This document shows positions 17,347 to 26,545 of a stretch of DNA of 64,000 nt, piece by piece. The stretch lies in assembly GCA_016702645.1 (NCBI GenBank), contig JADJDP010000050.1, forward strand, positions 186,001-250,000. Reading direction: 5' to 3'. The notes below the pieces were generated by a model. The model was not told the DNA's origin. It saw nothing but the letters and a program-made list of their open reading frames with translations, and searched no databases. Source of the DNA: Flavobacteriales bacterium. Lineage in GTDB: Bacteria; Bacteroidota; Bacteroidia; Flavobacteriales_F; PHOS-HE28. Position numbers and translations under genes: made by a program. Every line of letters starts with the position of its first letter. Position 1 is the first letter of the stretch.

Positions 17347-17752
17347 ATGAAAAACGCCGACCCTGAGATCGAGCTCTACTACGGCTCGCTGCCCGGCGAT
17401 CGGCGCGATGCATTGCTCGCGATCCGGAAGTTGATCCGGCGAACATGGCCAACCACTTCGGAAGACATGGCCTACGGAATGCCCACCTTCCATCTGGATG
17501 GCTTGCCGCTCTTCCGATCGCGAGCCAGAAGCACTTCATGGCGCTCTACGTGATGCCCTACGATCTGCTCGATGCGTTCAAGAACGATCTCAAGGTTTAC
17601 GATCGCGGCAAGTCGTGCATTCGCTTCAAGCGGCTTGAAGCGCCCACCTTCGATCTCTTCGACCGCATAATCAAGTACGTGGGCAACCAACAAGCGCTCA
17701 GCAAGAGCATGGCGCGGCCCGCAGGACAGAAGAAGCAATTGGTACGCTCTAG
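17347..17752 (+). CDS. DUF1801-family protein (frameshifted, 3' end uncertain)
   Basis: About 135 residues in two frames. The N part MKNADPEIELYYGSLPGDR leads to AIRKLIRRTWPTTSEDMAYGMPTF; the C part IASQKHFMALYVMPYDLL leads to GKSCIRFKRLEAPTFDLFDR. Both are typical of DUF1801 (YdhG-like) proteins, whose biochemical role is unknown. The frame change is near 17515. Downstream the frame stays open into the phosphoribosyltransferase gene; a single missing base would end the protein at the TAG of 17750-17752, which is the end given here. It is an estimate. Confidence 0.75.
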
Positions 17753-17825
17753 CGATCGGTCCAGACCATCCGCCTCCCCGGACGCGACGATCCGGATGCA
17801 TCTTTCACCTGCTTACTTTGTCACC

Positions 17826-18325
17826 ATGAGCGACCGCACTGTGATCCTGGACCACGAGCAAGTGCAACGGAAGCTGCGCCGTATCGCGCATCAGCTGCAT
17901 GAAGAACATCACGCCGAGAAGAACATCGTGATCGTGGGCGTGGCCCCACGCGGAGCCACACTGGCAAAGCGGCTCGCCACGCTGTTGGGCACGATCGCGG
18001 AGTTCGAGGTGGAGTTGGTGGAGATGCAACTGGACAAGGACCTGCCGCTGGAAAACCCGTGCAACTGGGTGTGGAACCCAAGACCCTGCGCAACCGGACC
18101 GTGGTACTGGTGGACGATGTGCTCATGAGCGGCCGAACCCTGATGCACGCCGCGAGCTACCTGATCCATGTTCCATTGAAACGGCTAACCACCGTGGTGC
18201 TCGTGGATCGTCGTCACCGCACCTATCCGATCCGTGCCGATATCGTAGGACTGACGCTCAGCACCACCTTGCAAGAGCACATCAGCGTGGAACTTGGCCG
18301 CAAGGATTCCGTGTACCTCAAGTAG
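17826..18325 (+). CDS. PyrR-like phosphoribosyltransferase (one frameshift)
   Basis: About 166 residues. It starts MSDRTVILDHEQVQRKLRRI, then IVIVGVAPRGATLAKRLA, and in the second frame has the PRPP-binding loop VVLVDDVLMSGRTL and a closing RKDSVYLK. This is the PyrR/uracil phosphoribosyltransferase-like family; in Bacteroidota such proteins may be a UPRTase or a pyr regulator, and no RNA-binding role can be shown here. The frame changes at 18057-18060, where GAAAACCCGTG should have one more C to read NPVQLGVEP. Its 3' end overlaps the convergent aroK by 8 nt. Confidence 0.82.
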
Positions 18326-18826
18326 CGGGCAGCACGGAATGAATGTTCCGCGCTACGGCGGAAGGTTCCAGTTCGCCCTTGACGACAATGTCGGCATCGT
18401 CGTAGATCGGAATTCGCCGATCGAGCAATTCCCGAACACGCTGGATCGTTCTCCTCCCCCTTCAATCCAAAGAGCAGTGGACGATCGCCACCCGCGCGTT
18501 CGATCCGAGGCATGAGCGCAGGGAGCGGCACCTTTATCCAAACCACCACGCCGGCTTTCCGCATCTTTTCCATGTTGTTCCCCTCGCACGGAGTTCCACC
18601 ACCGGTGGAGATCACGGCATCCGGTCCAACCAGCAATGCGTCGAGCACCTCGGTCTCCAATTCCCGGAATGCGCCCTCTCCGTTCTTCTCCATGAACGGC
18701 AACAGCGGACCTACCCTCTTCTCCACCTCGCGATCCAGGTCGATGAACGGCAGGCCGACCAGTGGCGCCAGAGGCGCCCACGGTGGTCTTGCCACTGCAC
18801 ATGAAGCCGATCAGGAAGATCTTCAC
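18318..18826 (-). CDS. aroK: Shikimate kinase (two frameshifts, GTG start)
   Basis: About 169 residues. It has the P-loop MKIFLIGFMCSGKTTVG (apparent GTG start at 18826), then PFIDLDREVEKR, the shikimate-site segment ISTGGGTPC, and the lid RAGGDRPLL. It phosphorylates shikimate at the 3-hydroxyl in aromatic amino-acid synthesis. Frame changes lie near 18775 (after GKTTVGA) and near 18460 (after LKGEE); the third frame gives RIQRVRELLDRRIPIYDDA and ends at the TGA of 18318-18320, matching the family C terminus. It is convergent with the pyrR-like gene. Confidence 0.85.
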
Positions 18827-18841
18827 GGTGCTAAGGTCTTG

Positions 18842-18909
18842 GTTGTTGGTTCTCGGTCGTTGGTTATCGGGGCTTGGACGGCCAGGTATGACAACCGGGA
18901 ACCAACAAC
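18842..18909. repeat. Inverted repeat in the aroK-GNAT intergenic region
   Basis: GTTGTTGGTTCTCGG (18842-18856) pairs with CCGGGAACCAACAAC (18895-18909) with one mismatch. The GGTTGTTGGTT wording is low-complexity and recurs between the arms. It sits between divergent genes, so it may be a mobile palindromic repeat rather than an operator. Confidence 0.5.
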
Positions 18910-18938
18910 TGCGATCCGATCCCCAACTTCGCCGCACG

Positions 18939-20113
18939 ATGAAACTGGTAGAAGCGGTCGACCCCGTAACGAAGAACGACTGGATGCGCCTTCCGTGGAG
19001 CATTTACCGCAACGACCCCAATTGGATCCCGCACCTGAAGCAGGACGTGGAGAAGGTCTTCGACCCGGAGAAGAACAAGCTGTTGAAGGAAGGAAAGGCG
19101 ATCCGCTGGGTGCTGTACGATGATGCTGGCAAGACGATCGGTCGCATCGCCGCGTTCATTAATCCCAAGACGGCCAACACCGAGAAACAGCCAACGGGTG
19201 GCGTCGGCTTCTTCGAGTGCATCAACGATCAGGCGGCCGCCAACCTGCTCTTCGATGCGGGTCGGGATTGGTTGAAGGCCCAGGGGATGGAAGCGATGGA
19301 TGGCCCGGTGAACCTGGGCGACCGGAACATGTTCTGGGGCCTGCTCATAAGGAACTTCACCGATGCGCCCATCTATGGCACCAACTACAACCCGGAGTAC
19401 TACGTCGCGCTTTTCGAAGGATACGGCTTCCAGGTGTGGTTCAACCAATTGTTCTTCGCTTGATCGGTGAAACCGGCGCAACCCATTTTCCACCGCAAGT
19501 ACAGTCAGCTGAAGAACGATCCGGACATTGAAATGCACGACGGTCGTGGGCGAAGCGTGAGCAGATCGCCCAGGACTTCTGCATCATCTACAACGATGCA
19601 TGGGTGGACCACGAGAACCACAAGCCCATGGAACTCAGCACGGCGCTCAAGATCGTGAAGGCCATGAAGCCGGTGATGGATCCGCGCCTGCTCATCTTCA
19701 TCCGGTACAAGGGACGCCCCGTGGCCATGTACATCAGCTTGCCCGAGCTGAACGAGATCTTCAAGTACGTGAACGGCAACCTGAACTGGTTGGGCAAACT
19801 GAAGTTCCTCTACCACAAGTGGCGCGGTACGGTGCAAACCATGACGGGCATCGTCTTCGGGGTGGCCAAGGAGTGGCAGGGCAAGGGCATCGAAGGCGCG
19901 CTCATCGTTTACGCCGAAAAGAACATCGTGGAGAAGAAGCTCTACAAGGACACCATCCTCACGTGGATAGGCGATTTCAACCCGCGCATGGTCAAGGTGT
20001 GCCAGAACCTGGACGCTGAGAACTACCGGACGCTGGCCACCTACCGCTACCTCTTCGACCGGTCCATTCCGTTCGAGCCCACCCGTCGTCGAAAAGAAGG
20101 AGCGATAGAATGA
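18939..20113 (+). CDS. GNAT-superfamily acyltransferase-like protein (in-frame stop and frameshift)
   Basis: About 391 residues if read through. It begins MKLVEAVDPVTKNDWMRLPW and contains GRIAAFINPKTAN, GVGFFECINDQAAANLLF, MDGPVNLGDRNMFWGLLI and, in the second frame, IVFGVAKEWQGKGIEGALIV, resembling a GNAT acetyl-CoA loop. The family is common in Bacteroidota and its substrate is unknown. A TGA at 19461-19463 follows QLFFA and the same frame then continues sensibly as SVKPAQPIFHRKYSQLK; a frame change follows near 19545. These may be two sequence errors or real decay. Confidence 0.72.
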
Positions 20114-20123
20114 TCAACACCCC

Positions 20124-20153
20124 TTGCTCGGGTCGAAGCGAATTCTACTTTTG
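20124..20153 (+). promoter_or_regulatory. Bacteroidota-type promoter for tRNA-Lys
   Basis: TTG at 20124-20126 and TACTTTTG at 20146-20153 match the -33 TTG and -7 TAnnTTTG elements with a 19-nt spacer. Transcription would start near 20160, about 40 nt before the mature tRNA-Lys 5' end. Confidence 0.65.
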
Positions 20154-20200
20154 CCGTCCTTAATCACGGGGTTCCCTGAAAAGAGGACCATGTATTGGCC

Positions 20201-20273
20201 GATCCTGTAGCTCAGCTGGTAGAGCACGACACTTTTAATGTCGGGGTCCTGGGTTCGAGCCCCAGCGGGATCA
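20201..20273 (+). tRNA. tRNA-Lys (anticodon TTT)
   Basis: A 73-nt cloverleaf: the acceptor GATCCTG pairs with CGGGATC (one G-T pair). The D-arm contains AGCTCAGCTGGTAGAGC, the anticodon loop is CTTTTAA with anticodon TTT, and the T-arm is GGTTCGAGCC. No CCA is encoded; the discriminator is A. The last 15 bases recur three times downstream as part of a tandem repeat. Confidence 0.97.
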
Positions 20274-20603
20274 CTGAAAGAAGGCCTCGGCGAATGCCGG
20301 GGTCTTCGCACGTTCACCCGTTTCTGGCGAGAAGCCTGTCCCGTGCGACGCGGGAGCGGCGACACGGGAAGCCCCAGCGGGATCACTGAAAGAAGACCTC
20401 GGCGAACGCCGGTCTTCGCACGTTCACCCGTTTCTGGCGAGAAGCCTGTCCCGTGCGACGCGGGAGCGGCGACGGGAAGCCCCAGCGGGATCACTGAAAG
20501 AAGGCCCCGGCGAATGGGGTCTTCGCACGTTCACCCGTTTCTGGCGAGAACCCTGGAACACGTCCGGGGCTGTGCGACCAGGGGAAGCCCCAGCGGGATC
20601 ACT
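20259..20603 (+). repeat. Tandem repeats built from the tRNA-Lys 3' end plus downstream hairpin
   Basis: The tRNA tail GCCCCAGCGGGATCACT occurs at 20259 (inside the tRNA), 20371, 20479 and 20587, giving a period of 112, 108 and 108 nt. Each full unit continues with TGAAAGAAG, a GC-rich hairpin (GGCCTCGGC...GCCGGGGTC in unit 1), the conserved TTCGCACGTTCACCCG and TTTCTGGCGAGAA. Units 1 and 2 then share CCTGTCCCGTGCGACGCGGG; unit 3 has diverged. The fourth tail ends the array. Spacers are as conserved as the tails, so this is not CRISPR. It looks like repeated duplication of the tRNA 3' end together with its flank. Confidence 0.85.
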
Positions 20604-20673
20604 CGGGAAAGCCTTTGCGAGAGCAAGGGCTTTCTCGTTTTGAAGCATCGGCCTGCACGTTGGAGCAGGCTTC

Positions 20674-20681
20674 TATATTTG
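20674..20681 (+). promoter_or_regulatory. -7 promoter element of tRNA-Leu
   Basis: TATATTTG matches the Bacteroidota TAnnTTTG consensus and ends 8 nt before the tRNA 5' end. A well-spaced -33 TTG is not evident, so only the -7 element is claimed. Confidence 0.5.
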
Positions 20682-20689
20682 CGCCCCCT

Positions 20690-20773
20690 GCCCAGGTGGT
20701 GAAATTGGTAGACACGCTACTTTGAGGGGGTAGTGACCGAAAGGTTGTGCTGGTTCGAGTCCAGTCCTGGGCA
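20690..20773 (+). tRNA. tRNA-Leu (anticodon GAG)
   Basis: An 84-nt class II tRNA: the acceptor GCCCAGG pairs with CCTGGGC. The D-arm is GGTGAAATTGGTAGACAC, the anticodon loop is CTTTGAGG with anticodon GAG, a variable arm is present, and the T-arm is GGTTCGAGTCC. The discriminator is A and no CCA is encoded. Confidence 0.96.
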
Positions 20774-20786
20774 CTTGATGATCCGA

Positions 20787-20813
20787 AGCCCTGTCGCAGC
20801 GACGGGGCTTTTT
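20787..20813 (+). terminator. Terminator after tRNA-Leu
   Basis: A 10-bp stem AGCCCTGTCG/CGACGGGGCT (one G-T pair) with a 3-nt loop is followed by five T, 14 nt after the tRNA. This is a clear rho-independent terminator. Confidence 0.85.
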
Positions 20814-20918
20814 CATGACCGGCCGAGCCGAACGGAGTTCGAGCGAGGGACGATAAAGCCCAACAGGCGCGACACGGCTGAGGGCCTTCCCCGGCTAAAC
20901 CTGGTCCGGCGAAGCCAA

Positions 20919-20973
20919 TCCAGTCCTGGGCACTTGATGATCGAAGCCCTGTCGCAAAGCGACGGGGCTTTTT
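20919..20973 (+). repeat. Second copy of the tRNA-Leu 3' end plus terminator
   Basis: TCCAGTCCTGGGCACTTGAT and the following ATCGAAGCCCTGTCG...CGACGGGGCTTTTT repeat positions 20760-20813 almost exactly, 159 nt downstream. Only the last 14 or so tRNA bases are included, so it is not a functional tRNA. The hairpin (20945-20954 with 20960-20969, then four T) remains an intact terminator. The same kind of duplication follows tRNA-Lys. Confidence 0.85.
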
Positions 20974-21088
20974 CCTTGGTGATCGAGCTGATCGCAGATC
21001 GACCGAGGGAGTTAATGGCTTTCGGACCTGTATAGAACGCCCCATTCATTGCGCCCCAACTCCTTGGGGATCAGGCTAGGTTTAGCCC

Positions 21089-22043
21089 ATGATAAGGGCG
21101 AACCTTCTCACAGTGCTGTTGGGGGTCGTTTTGTCAACGACCCAAGCGCAACGTCTGCTACCTCAATTCACCAAGATCTCGGCAGGTGGTAGGTGTGAAT
21201 GCGTTGGTTGAGTTCGATGGACGCATGATCATCGGAGGCAATTTCGGATCCTTCAATGAACACGTGCGCAACAATATCGTCGGCTGGATGGCACCAACAT
21301 CGACGACATGCGGGAGCCTTTGCGGCTGTGCCGGATAAGTGCGCTGCATGACCGTGTTCCTGGGGACGTGCTCGTCGCGGCGGGGATCGAAGGCAATTTG
21401 GGAACATCGCCCGCTGGAATGGAAGTTCCTGGAGCGCTTTTGGAGCCGGGCTTCCTGCCGCTCCGGTGAACGATCTGGCGGTATTGAACGGTGTCCTATA
21501 CGCGGGCACCGGGTACGGTCGCGTTTACGGCTGGGATGGGTTCCAATGGTCCCCGATCGGCGACCAACTGGGGACCGTCGTAGGACATGAAGTGAAGACA
21601 CTTGAGGTTTTTCAAGGGCAACTTTATGCTGGAGGTTGGATCCCTCAACGCATTGTTCGCTGGAGCGGCAATGCGTGGGAATCTTTCGGTCCGGGGGTCA
21701 ATTCCTTCGTCAATGACATGTTGACCACACCAACAGGACTGCTCATCGGAGGAATGTTCACCACCGATACGAGTGGCATGCTACAGTTCCCAAACTACTT
21801 GAAGTATGACGGGGACACGTTCAGTGTTCCTTTTGGAACGCTCAACCTGAACTCGGTGAGCCGATTTGTACCTGGTCCGCAAGAGGCGCTCGTTATCGGC
21901 TCATTCTATTACAGAAGCAAGATCATCGATGGAACTTCGGCCAACGACCCACGATGCAGAAGATCATGTGCGGGCTTGCCTATCAGGACAAGTTCTACTT
22001 GGGGGGTGAGGGAATCCAGAGCGTGGTGATCGGATGGCGTTAG
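21089..22043 (+). CDS. Secreted kelch/propeller-like protein (several frameshifts)
   Basis: The start MIRANLLTVLLGVVLSTTQAQ is a clear signal peptide. In the best frames the body reads as a beta-propeller of the type found in Bacteroidota surface proteins: ALVEFDGRMIIGGNF, LAVLNGVLYAGTGYGRVYGW, VFQGQLYAGGWIPQRIVRW and LLIGGMFTTDTSG, repeated strand-turn units with GG and W-DG elements. The last frame gives QDKFYLGGEGIQSVVIGWR and a TAG at 22041-22043. At least three frame changes are needed (near 21170, 21290-21470 and 21945). No sorting domain is seen at its end. Function unknown; likely outer-surface binding. Confidence 0.65.
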
Positions 22044-23565
22044 CCAGCCTCCTACCAGGAACGGAAGTGGTCGAACTGGACGCAAACAACCTGCGCGCGT
22101 ACCAGTCCTTCATCTCATCTCTGGGCGAGCATCAATAGCCCGGGTATCGGACAGTTGTTCGAAGCACCGGTTTGATCCGACTTAGACCAATGAGCTTCTG
22201 GAACGCTCTGTTCTCTGGTGAAGTGGATACGACATTCTATCTGCAAGCACCTGCGGAGCGTTTCGATCACATCGCCACGATCGGCCCTCACGCAATTGAC
22301 CGCGACTTTGACTATTACCAGCGCTACCATGCTGTTTGGCGCATCGATGGACACGATCGCATACCATCAACAACACTACCAAGATCCCGGATACGCGGTT
22401 CCCATGAGCATTGCGTCATGGCCGGGGAATGGTGATGTTTCCAATGGCGAACCTGCGATCGTGGCCCCTTCACCGACACGGACGAGGACGGTTTGTATGA
22501 ACCCTCCGATGGAGACCATCCACTCGTACGAGGCGACCTGGCAGTCTACTACATCCAACACGATGCCGATGATGTGGTTTGTTATCCACAACGAGCCCTG
22601 CTCGATAGGCATATCATGCACTACGCCTTCAGGAACTCGTGGGACGCTGTCTTGAGCAACACCATATTCACGAACATCAAGCTCGTCAATCGCTCGCAGC
22701 GCACCTATACCAACGCAAGATTCGGCGCGCTTGCGGCGTACGAGCTTGGTTGTTCTGAGGACGACTTGATGGGCTGTGACACGTTACTGAGCCTGAGCTA
22801 CGCCTACAACGCACAGCCATTTGACAATGGTTGCAATGGCGCCTTAGGCTACGGCTCCGCTCCGCCTGCCATGGGAATAGCTTGGCTTTCTTCACCCATG
22901 TCCTCCCACGTTCGGCACTTGAGACCGAGCCCGAATGTCACTCCCATAGACAGTGCGTACCATTTCGAGTTGAATGGTCTCGACCGAAACGGTGCACCAA
23001 TACTGGATCCTGGGCGACACTACCACCTTCGAGTTCTATGGTGAGCCGCTTGTCCCAGGGGGAATGGGATGAGGTTCTCACTCCCGCCGCACCGGACCGA
23101 CTACCACTCTCCGCCATCGGGCCATTCACCCTCGCCCCGAACGACACGCTTTGTGTTGACCTCGCCTTCGTCTTCGCGCAGGATAGCACCGGCGGCAACC
23201 TTGGCAGCGTGGCACTGTTGAAAGAGCGCGTCGCACAACTACGCCAATGGTACCAGACGCAGAACGTCCAGTGCAATGGATCTTACGGTATGGTTACCGG
23301 TATCACTGAAAGACCACAAGCGATCACGTTCATCGTGCACCCGAACCCGGCCAACGACCTGATCAGCATCACAGCGCCCGCATCTTCTTCGCCCACGTTC
23401 TTGACGCTCTTCAATGCGCGCGGACAGTTGGTGCATCAGGAACGCGTGAGCATGGTCGATGGCCGGACAACCATTGGAACGAGCGACCTGAACGACGGCT
23501 TGTATCATTTGGTCCTTCGCACCGGCCATACAAGCCTGCATACGCGCGTGGTCATAGCGCGGTAA
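22034..23565 (+). CDS. T9SS-sorted secreted protein (many frameshifts)
   Basis: The reading starts MALASLLPGTEVVELDANNL and continues through several frames with WASINSPGIGQLFEAP, FYLQAPAERFDH, LVRGDLAVYYIQHDADD, IKLVNRSQRTYTNARFGA and LSLSYAYNAQPFDNG. This matches a family of large Bacteroidota exported proteins with no known enzyme activity. The C terminus FIVHPNPANDLISI...GQLVHQERVSM...LNDGLYHLVLRTG is a type A T9SS sorting domain, which directs export across the outer membrane and surface attachment. The proposed start overlaps the preceding stop; with so many indels, start and internal sequence are uncertain. Confidence 0.7.
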
Positions 23566-23572
23566 GCGCGGC

Positions 23573-23592
23573 CCTGCCTACCGGCGGGCAGG
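23573..23592. repeat. Short palindrome before the CoA-transferase gene
   Basis: CCTGCCTACCGGCGGGCAGG has 6-bp inverted ends CCTGCC/GGCAGG and a near-palindromic centre. Such CTGCC-type elements are common small repeats between Bacteroidota genes; it may also serve as a weak terminator for the T9SS gene that ends 7 nt earlier. Confidence 0.5.
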
Positions 23593-23605
23593 TACATTCG
23601 CCGCC

Positions 23606-24679
23606 ATGGCGAAGGCCCCCCTCCAAGATCTCCTCGTCCTCGAAACAGCCGGCGTGCTCGCTGGTCCGGCCGTGGGGATGTTCTTCGCGGAGTTGGGTGC
23701 GCACGTGGTGAAGGTGGAGAACAAGCGCAGCGGTGGCGATGTGACCCGTTCATGGAAACTGCCGAGCGAGGATCCGGCAAGTCCGGTGAGCGCCTACTTC
23801 AGCAGCGTGAACTGGGGCAAGGAGCATCTCTTTCTCGATCTGAAGGATGCGGCCGAGCGCGATGCGTTCGATGAGTTGGTGCGCAAGGCGGATGTGCTCA
23901 TCACCAATCACCTCGCGGCAGATGCGGAGAAGCTGGGACTGGACCGCGATCGCCTCCGCACATTGAACCGCAAGCTGGTGCATGGGCACATCAAGGGCTT
24001 CGCCGATCAGCCGCATCGCCCGGCGTTCGATGTGGTGTTGCAGGCGGAGACGGGCTACATCAGCATGACAGGCACCGATGCCGATCATCTGGCAAAAATG
24101 CCGATCGCGCTCATCGACATGCTCGCAGCACACCAGCTGAAGGAAGGTCTGCTGATCGCACTACTTCAACGCGAACGCACGGGTAAAGGCGCCTACGTGG
24201 AAGTCTCGTTGGAAGAGGCTGCGCTTTCAGGCTTGATCAACCAGGCCAGCAACCAGTTGATGACCGGCGCTGTGGCCGCACCGCTGGGGACCTTGCATCC
24301 GAACATCGCACCCTACGGAGAACTCTTCACCTGCGCGGATGGTGGCCGCATCATTCTCGCCGTTGGCAGCAACGACCAGTTCGCGGCCCTTTGCAAGGTG
24401 ATCGGAACAGAAGGTCTCACCGAAGATCCGCACTTCAGCACGAACACGGAGCGGGTGCGCAACCGGAAAGAGCTCGCAGCACTTCTCTCCGCCAAGATCC
24501 AGCAGCAACATCGTCAGGACTTGCTCGACCGCCTGATCGCTTCGGGCGTGCCCGCCGGTGCGGTGCTCCGCATCGACGAGGTGCTCGCCTCACCAGCCGC
24601 ACAAGCCATGCTCGTGGAGAGCACGATCGACGGCATGCGCACGCGAAGGATCCGGGGGAACGCGTTCAGGATCGAGTGA
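23606..24679 (+). CDS. Family III CoA transferase (CaiB/BaiF type)
   Basis: A 357-residue protein. It begins LQDLLVLETAGVLAGPAVGM, then AELGAHVVKVENKRSGGD, which is the CoA-binding N terminus of family III transferases; the catalytic-aspartate region is around FDVVLQAETGYISMTGT. A later segment, GAYVEVSLEEAALSGLINQ, and the C-terminal IASGVPAGAVLRIDEVL are also typical. It moves CoA between organic acids, or in related enzymes racemises 2-methylacyl-CoAs; the substrate cannot be deduced. It is intact, somewhat short for the family (usually 380-400), and stands alone, convergent with the next gene. Confidence 0.9.
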   Translation: MAKAPLQDLLVLETAGVLAGPAVGMFFAELGAHVVKVENKRSGGDVTRSWKLPSEDPASPVSAYFSSVNWGKEHLFLDLKDAAERDAFDELVRKADVLITNHLAADAEKLGLDRDRLRTLNRKLVHGHIKGFADQPHRPAFDVVLQAETGYISMTGTDADHLAKMPIALIDMLAAHQLKEGLLIALLQRERTGKGAYVEVSLEEAALSGLINQASNQLMTGAVAAPLGTLHPNIAPYGELFTCADGGRIILAVGSNDQFAALCKVIGTEGLTEDPHFSTNTERVRNRKELAALLSAKIQQQHRQDLLDRLIASGVPAGAVLRIDEVLASPAAQAMLVESTIDGMRTRRIRGNAFRIE

Positions 24680-24682
24680 GCA

Positions 24683-25257
24683 TCAGGCCACCGGCCCCGC
24701 ACTCGCCTTCCGCTCAGCCCGCAAGGCGTCCTTGAGCATCGGAACCAAGCGCCGTGCTTCCTCTTCCGTGAGGTTCTTTCCGAAGACGACCTTCTTGCCC
24801 AAGTGTTCGAAGCCGAGGCGTTCACCGCCAATGACCCAGACGCTCTGGTTCCATTGCCACTTCCAACTGCCGGGATCCACCTTGATGAGGCCGAGTTCCT
24901 TGATGTTGTCCACGAAGTAGCTGCTGGCCTTCCCATAACCAAAGAGGCTGTTCTTGACGACGAGCGTGCCGTCCTTGATGCGCCACAGTTCGAATCCCTT
25001 CAGTCGCCAAAGCACCGCCCGCCCGATCATGACGGCGAAATAGGCCCAGAAGGCGAGGAAGGCGAGCATGTACTGCCGTGCCGGATCCATGGGAGACAGC
25101 TTGTTGCGCTCGAAGATCACATCACGCCGCACGCGATCCAGGCAATTGCCCACGTGACGAGCAAGGTTTGTTTGCCCGGCGTCGTCCGTGCACTGATGAC
25201 CACGCTCGTCCGGCCTTCCTTCCGATCGATGCTGACATGTTCGCTCAGGTACTTCAT
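24683..25257 (-). CDS. Two-TM membrane protein of unknown function (frameshifted)
   Basis: About 191 residues starting MKYLSEHVSIDRKEGRTSVV, with a first hydrophobic helix around LLVTWAIAWIACGVIF and a second, MLAFLAFWAYFAVMIGRAVLW, followed by a beta-rich cytoplasmic half (LWRIKDGTLVVKNSLFGYG) that resembles a bacterial PH-like domain. A frame change lies near 25115. The start overlaps the bshA stop by one base (TGATG), so it is coupled to bshA. No link to bacillithiol synthesis is established. Confidence 0.72.
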
Positions 25258-26390
25258 CACGCCTGCACCGTGCTCCTCACCTGATCGTACAGCGCCTCGT
25301 AACGTGGCAGGATCAGATCCACATCGAAGCGCTTGGCCTCCTCGAACGCTCCCTCCCGATAGCGCTGGTGCGTTGCATCATCCGCAAGGATCGCGAAGGC
25401 ATTGTCCGCCATGGCGTCCACGTCGCCAACGTCGTTGAGCAAACCGCTCACTCCGTGCTTGTTCACTTCCGGCAGGCCACCTGTATTGCTGCTCACCACC
25501 GGCACTCCACAAGCCATCGCTTCCAAGGCCGCCAACCCGAAGCTTTCACTTTCGCTGGGCAGTACGAAGAGATCGCAACTGGCCACCAGATCCTCCGGTT
25601 GGGTCATCTTCCCGATGAACTCGACGCTTTCGCTGATCTCCGCCTGGCGGCATATGGTCTCGATGCGTTGGCGTTCGGGACCATCACCGATCATCAACAA
25701 ACGCACCGGCAGGCGACGGCGCAGGTTCTTGAACATATGCACCACATCGTCCACACGCTTCACGGGCCTGAAGTTGGAAACGTGAACAAGCAGCTTCTCC
25801 CCTTTCGGGGGCATAGCGGGCTCGCAACGCGGCATCCGGGCCGGTGGGCGTATTGATCGATGCACACGAAGTTCGGGATCACGTCGATGTCCCTTTTCAG
25901 CGGAAAATGCTCGTAGGTATCACGTTTCAAGCTTTCGCTCACGGCGGTCACCGCATCGCTGCGCTCCATGCTGAAGGTGATCGCCCGGCTCGAAGCTGGG
26001 GTCGCGTCCGACCAAGGTGATGTCCGTACCGTGCAAGGTGGTAACGAACGGAAGACGGATGCCCTGTGCAAGCAGGATCTTCTGTGCCATCCATGCGGCT
26101 GACGCGTGGGGAATGGCGTAATGCACGTGGAGAAGGTCGAGCCCGGCGAACTTGGCCACATCCACGAGCTTGCTGGTGAGCACCAACTCATAGGGTTGAT
26201 AATCGAAGAGCGGGTAATCGCTCACGCGCACCTCGTGGTAGAACACATTGGGATGGGCACGCAGCCGCACTGGGCGGTCATAGGTGATGAAGTGGATGGT
26301 GTGTCCCTTGTGGGCCAGGGCCATTCCCAGTTCGGTGGCCACCACGCCACTACCGCCGAAGGTCGGGTAACAAACGATGCCGATGCGCAT
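25257..26390 (-). CDS. bshA: N-acetyl-alpha-D-glucosaminyl L-malate synthase BshA (two frameshifts)
   Basis: About 377 residues, the normal BshA size. It starts MRIGIVCYPTFGGSGVVATE and contains HTIHFITYDRPVR, DLLHVHYAIPHASAAWMA, TTLHGTDITLVGRDPSF, SNFRPVKRVDDVV, LPSESESFGLAALEAMACG and SNTGGLPEV, the GT4 glycosyltransferase set specific to BshA. It joins UDP-GlcNAc to L-malate, the first step of bacillithiol synthesis. Frame changes lie near 25990 and 25850. A YfiT/DinB bacillithiol-transferase-like gene is at 41463, consistent with a working bacillithiol system. Confidence 0.9.
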
Positions 26391-26545
26391 GAGGGGACAA
26401 AGGTCGGGCGGAAGACCCATGTGGTTGAATGGTGATGGTACCGGTGCACCCGATCTGAACCGCATTGCCCTTCGGCGCGTTGTTGGCATGTTTGTGGCCG
26501 AACCGGCCGGGCGATGCCCAACTTACCGACCGAACGCCGTACAGC

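Noticed and set aside
19461..19463. Selenocysteine or read-through at the in-frame TGA
   Set aside because: No SECIS-like structure or selenocysteine genes were seen, and the gene also has a frame change nearby, so an error or decay is simpler.
20259..20603. CRISPR array
   Set aside because: The units include conserved spacers, the period is about 110 nt, there are no cas genes, and the repeat begins inside a tRNA.
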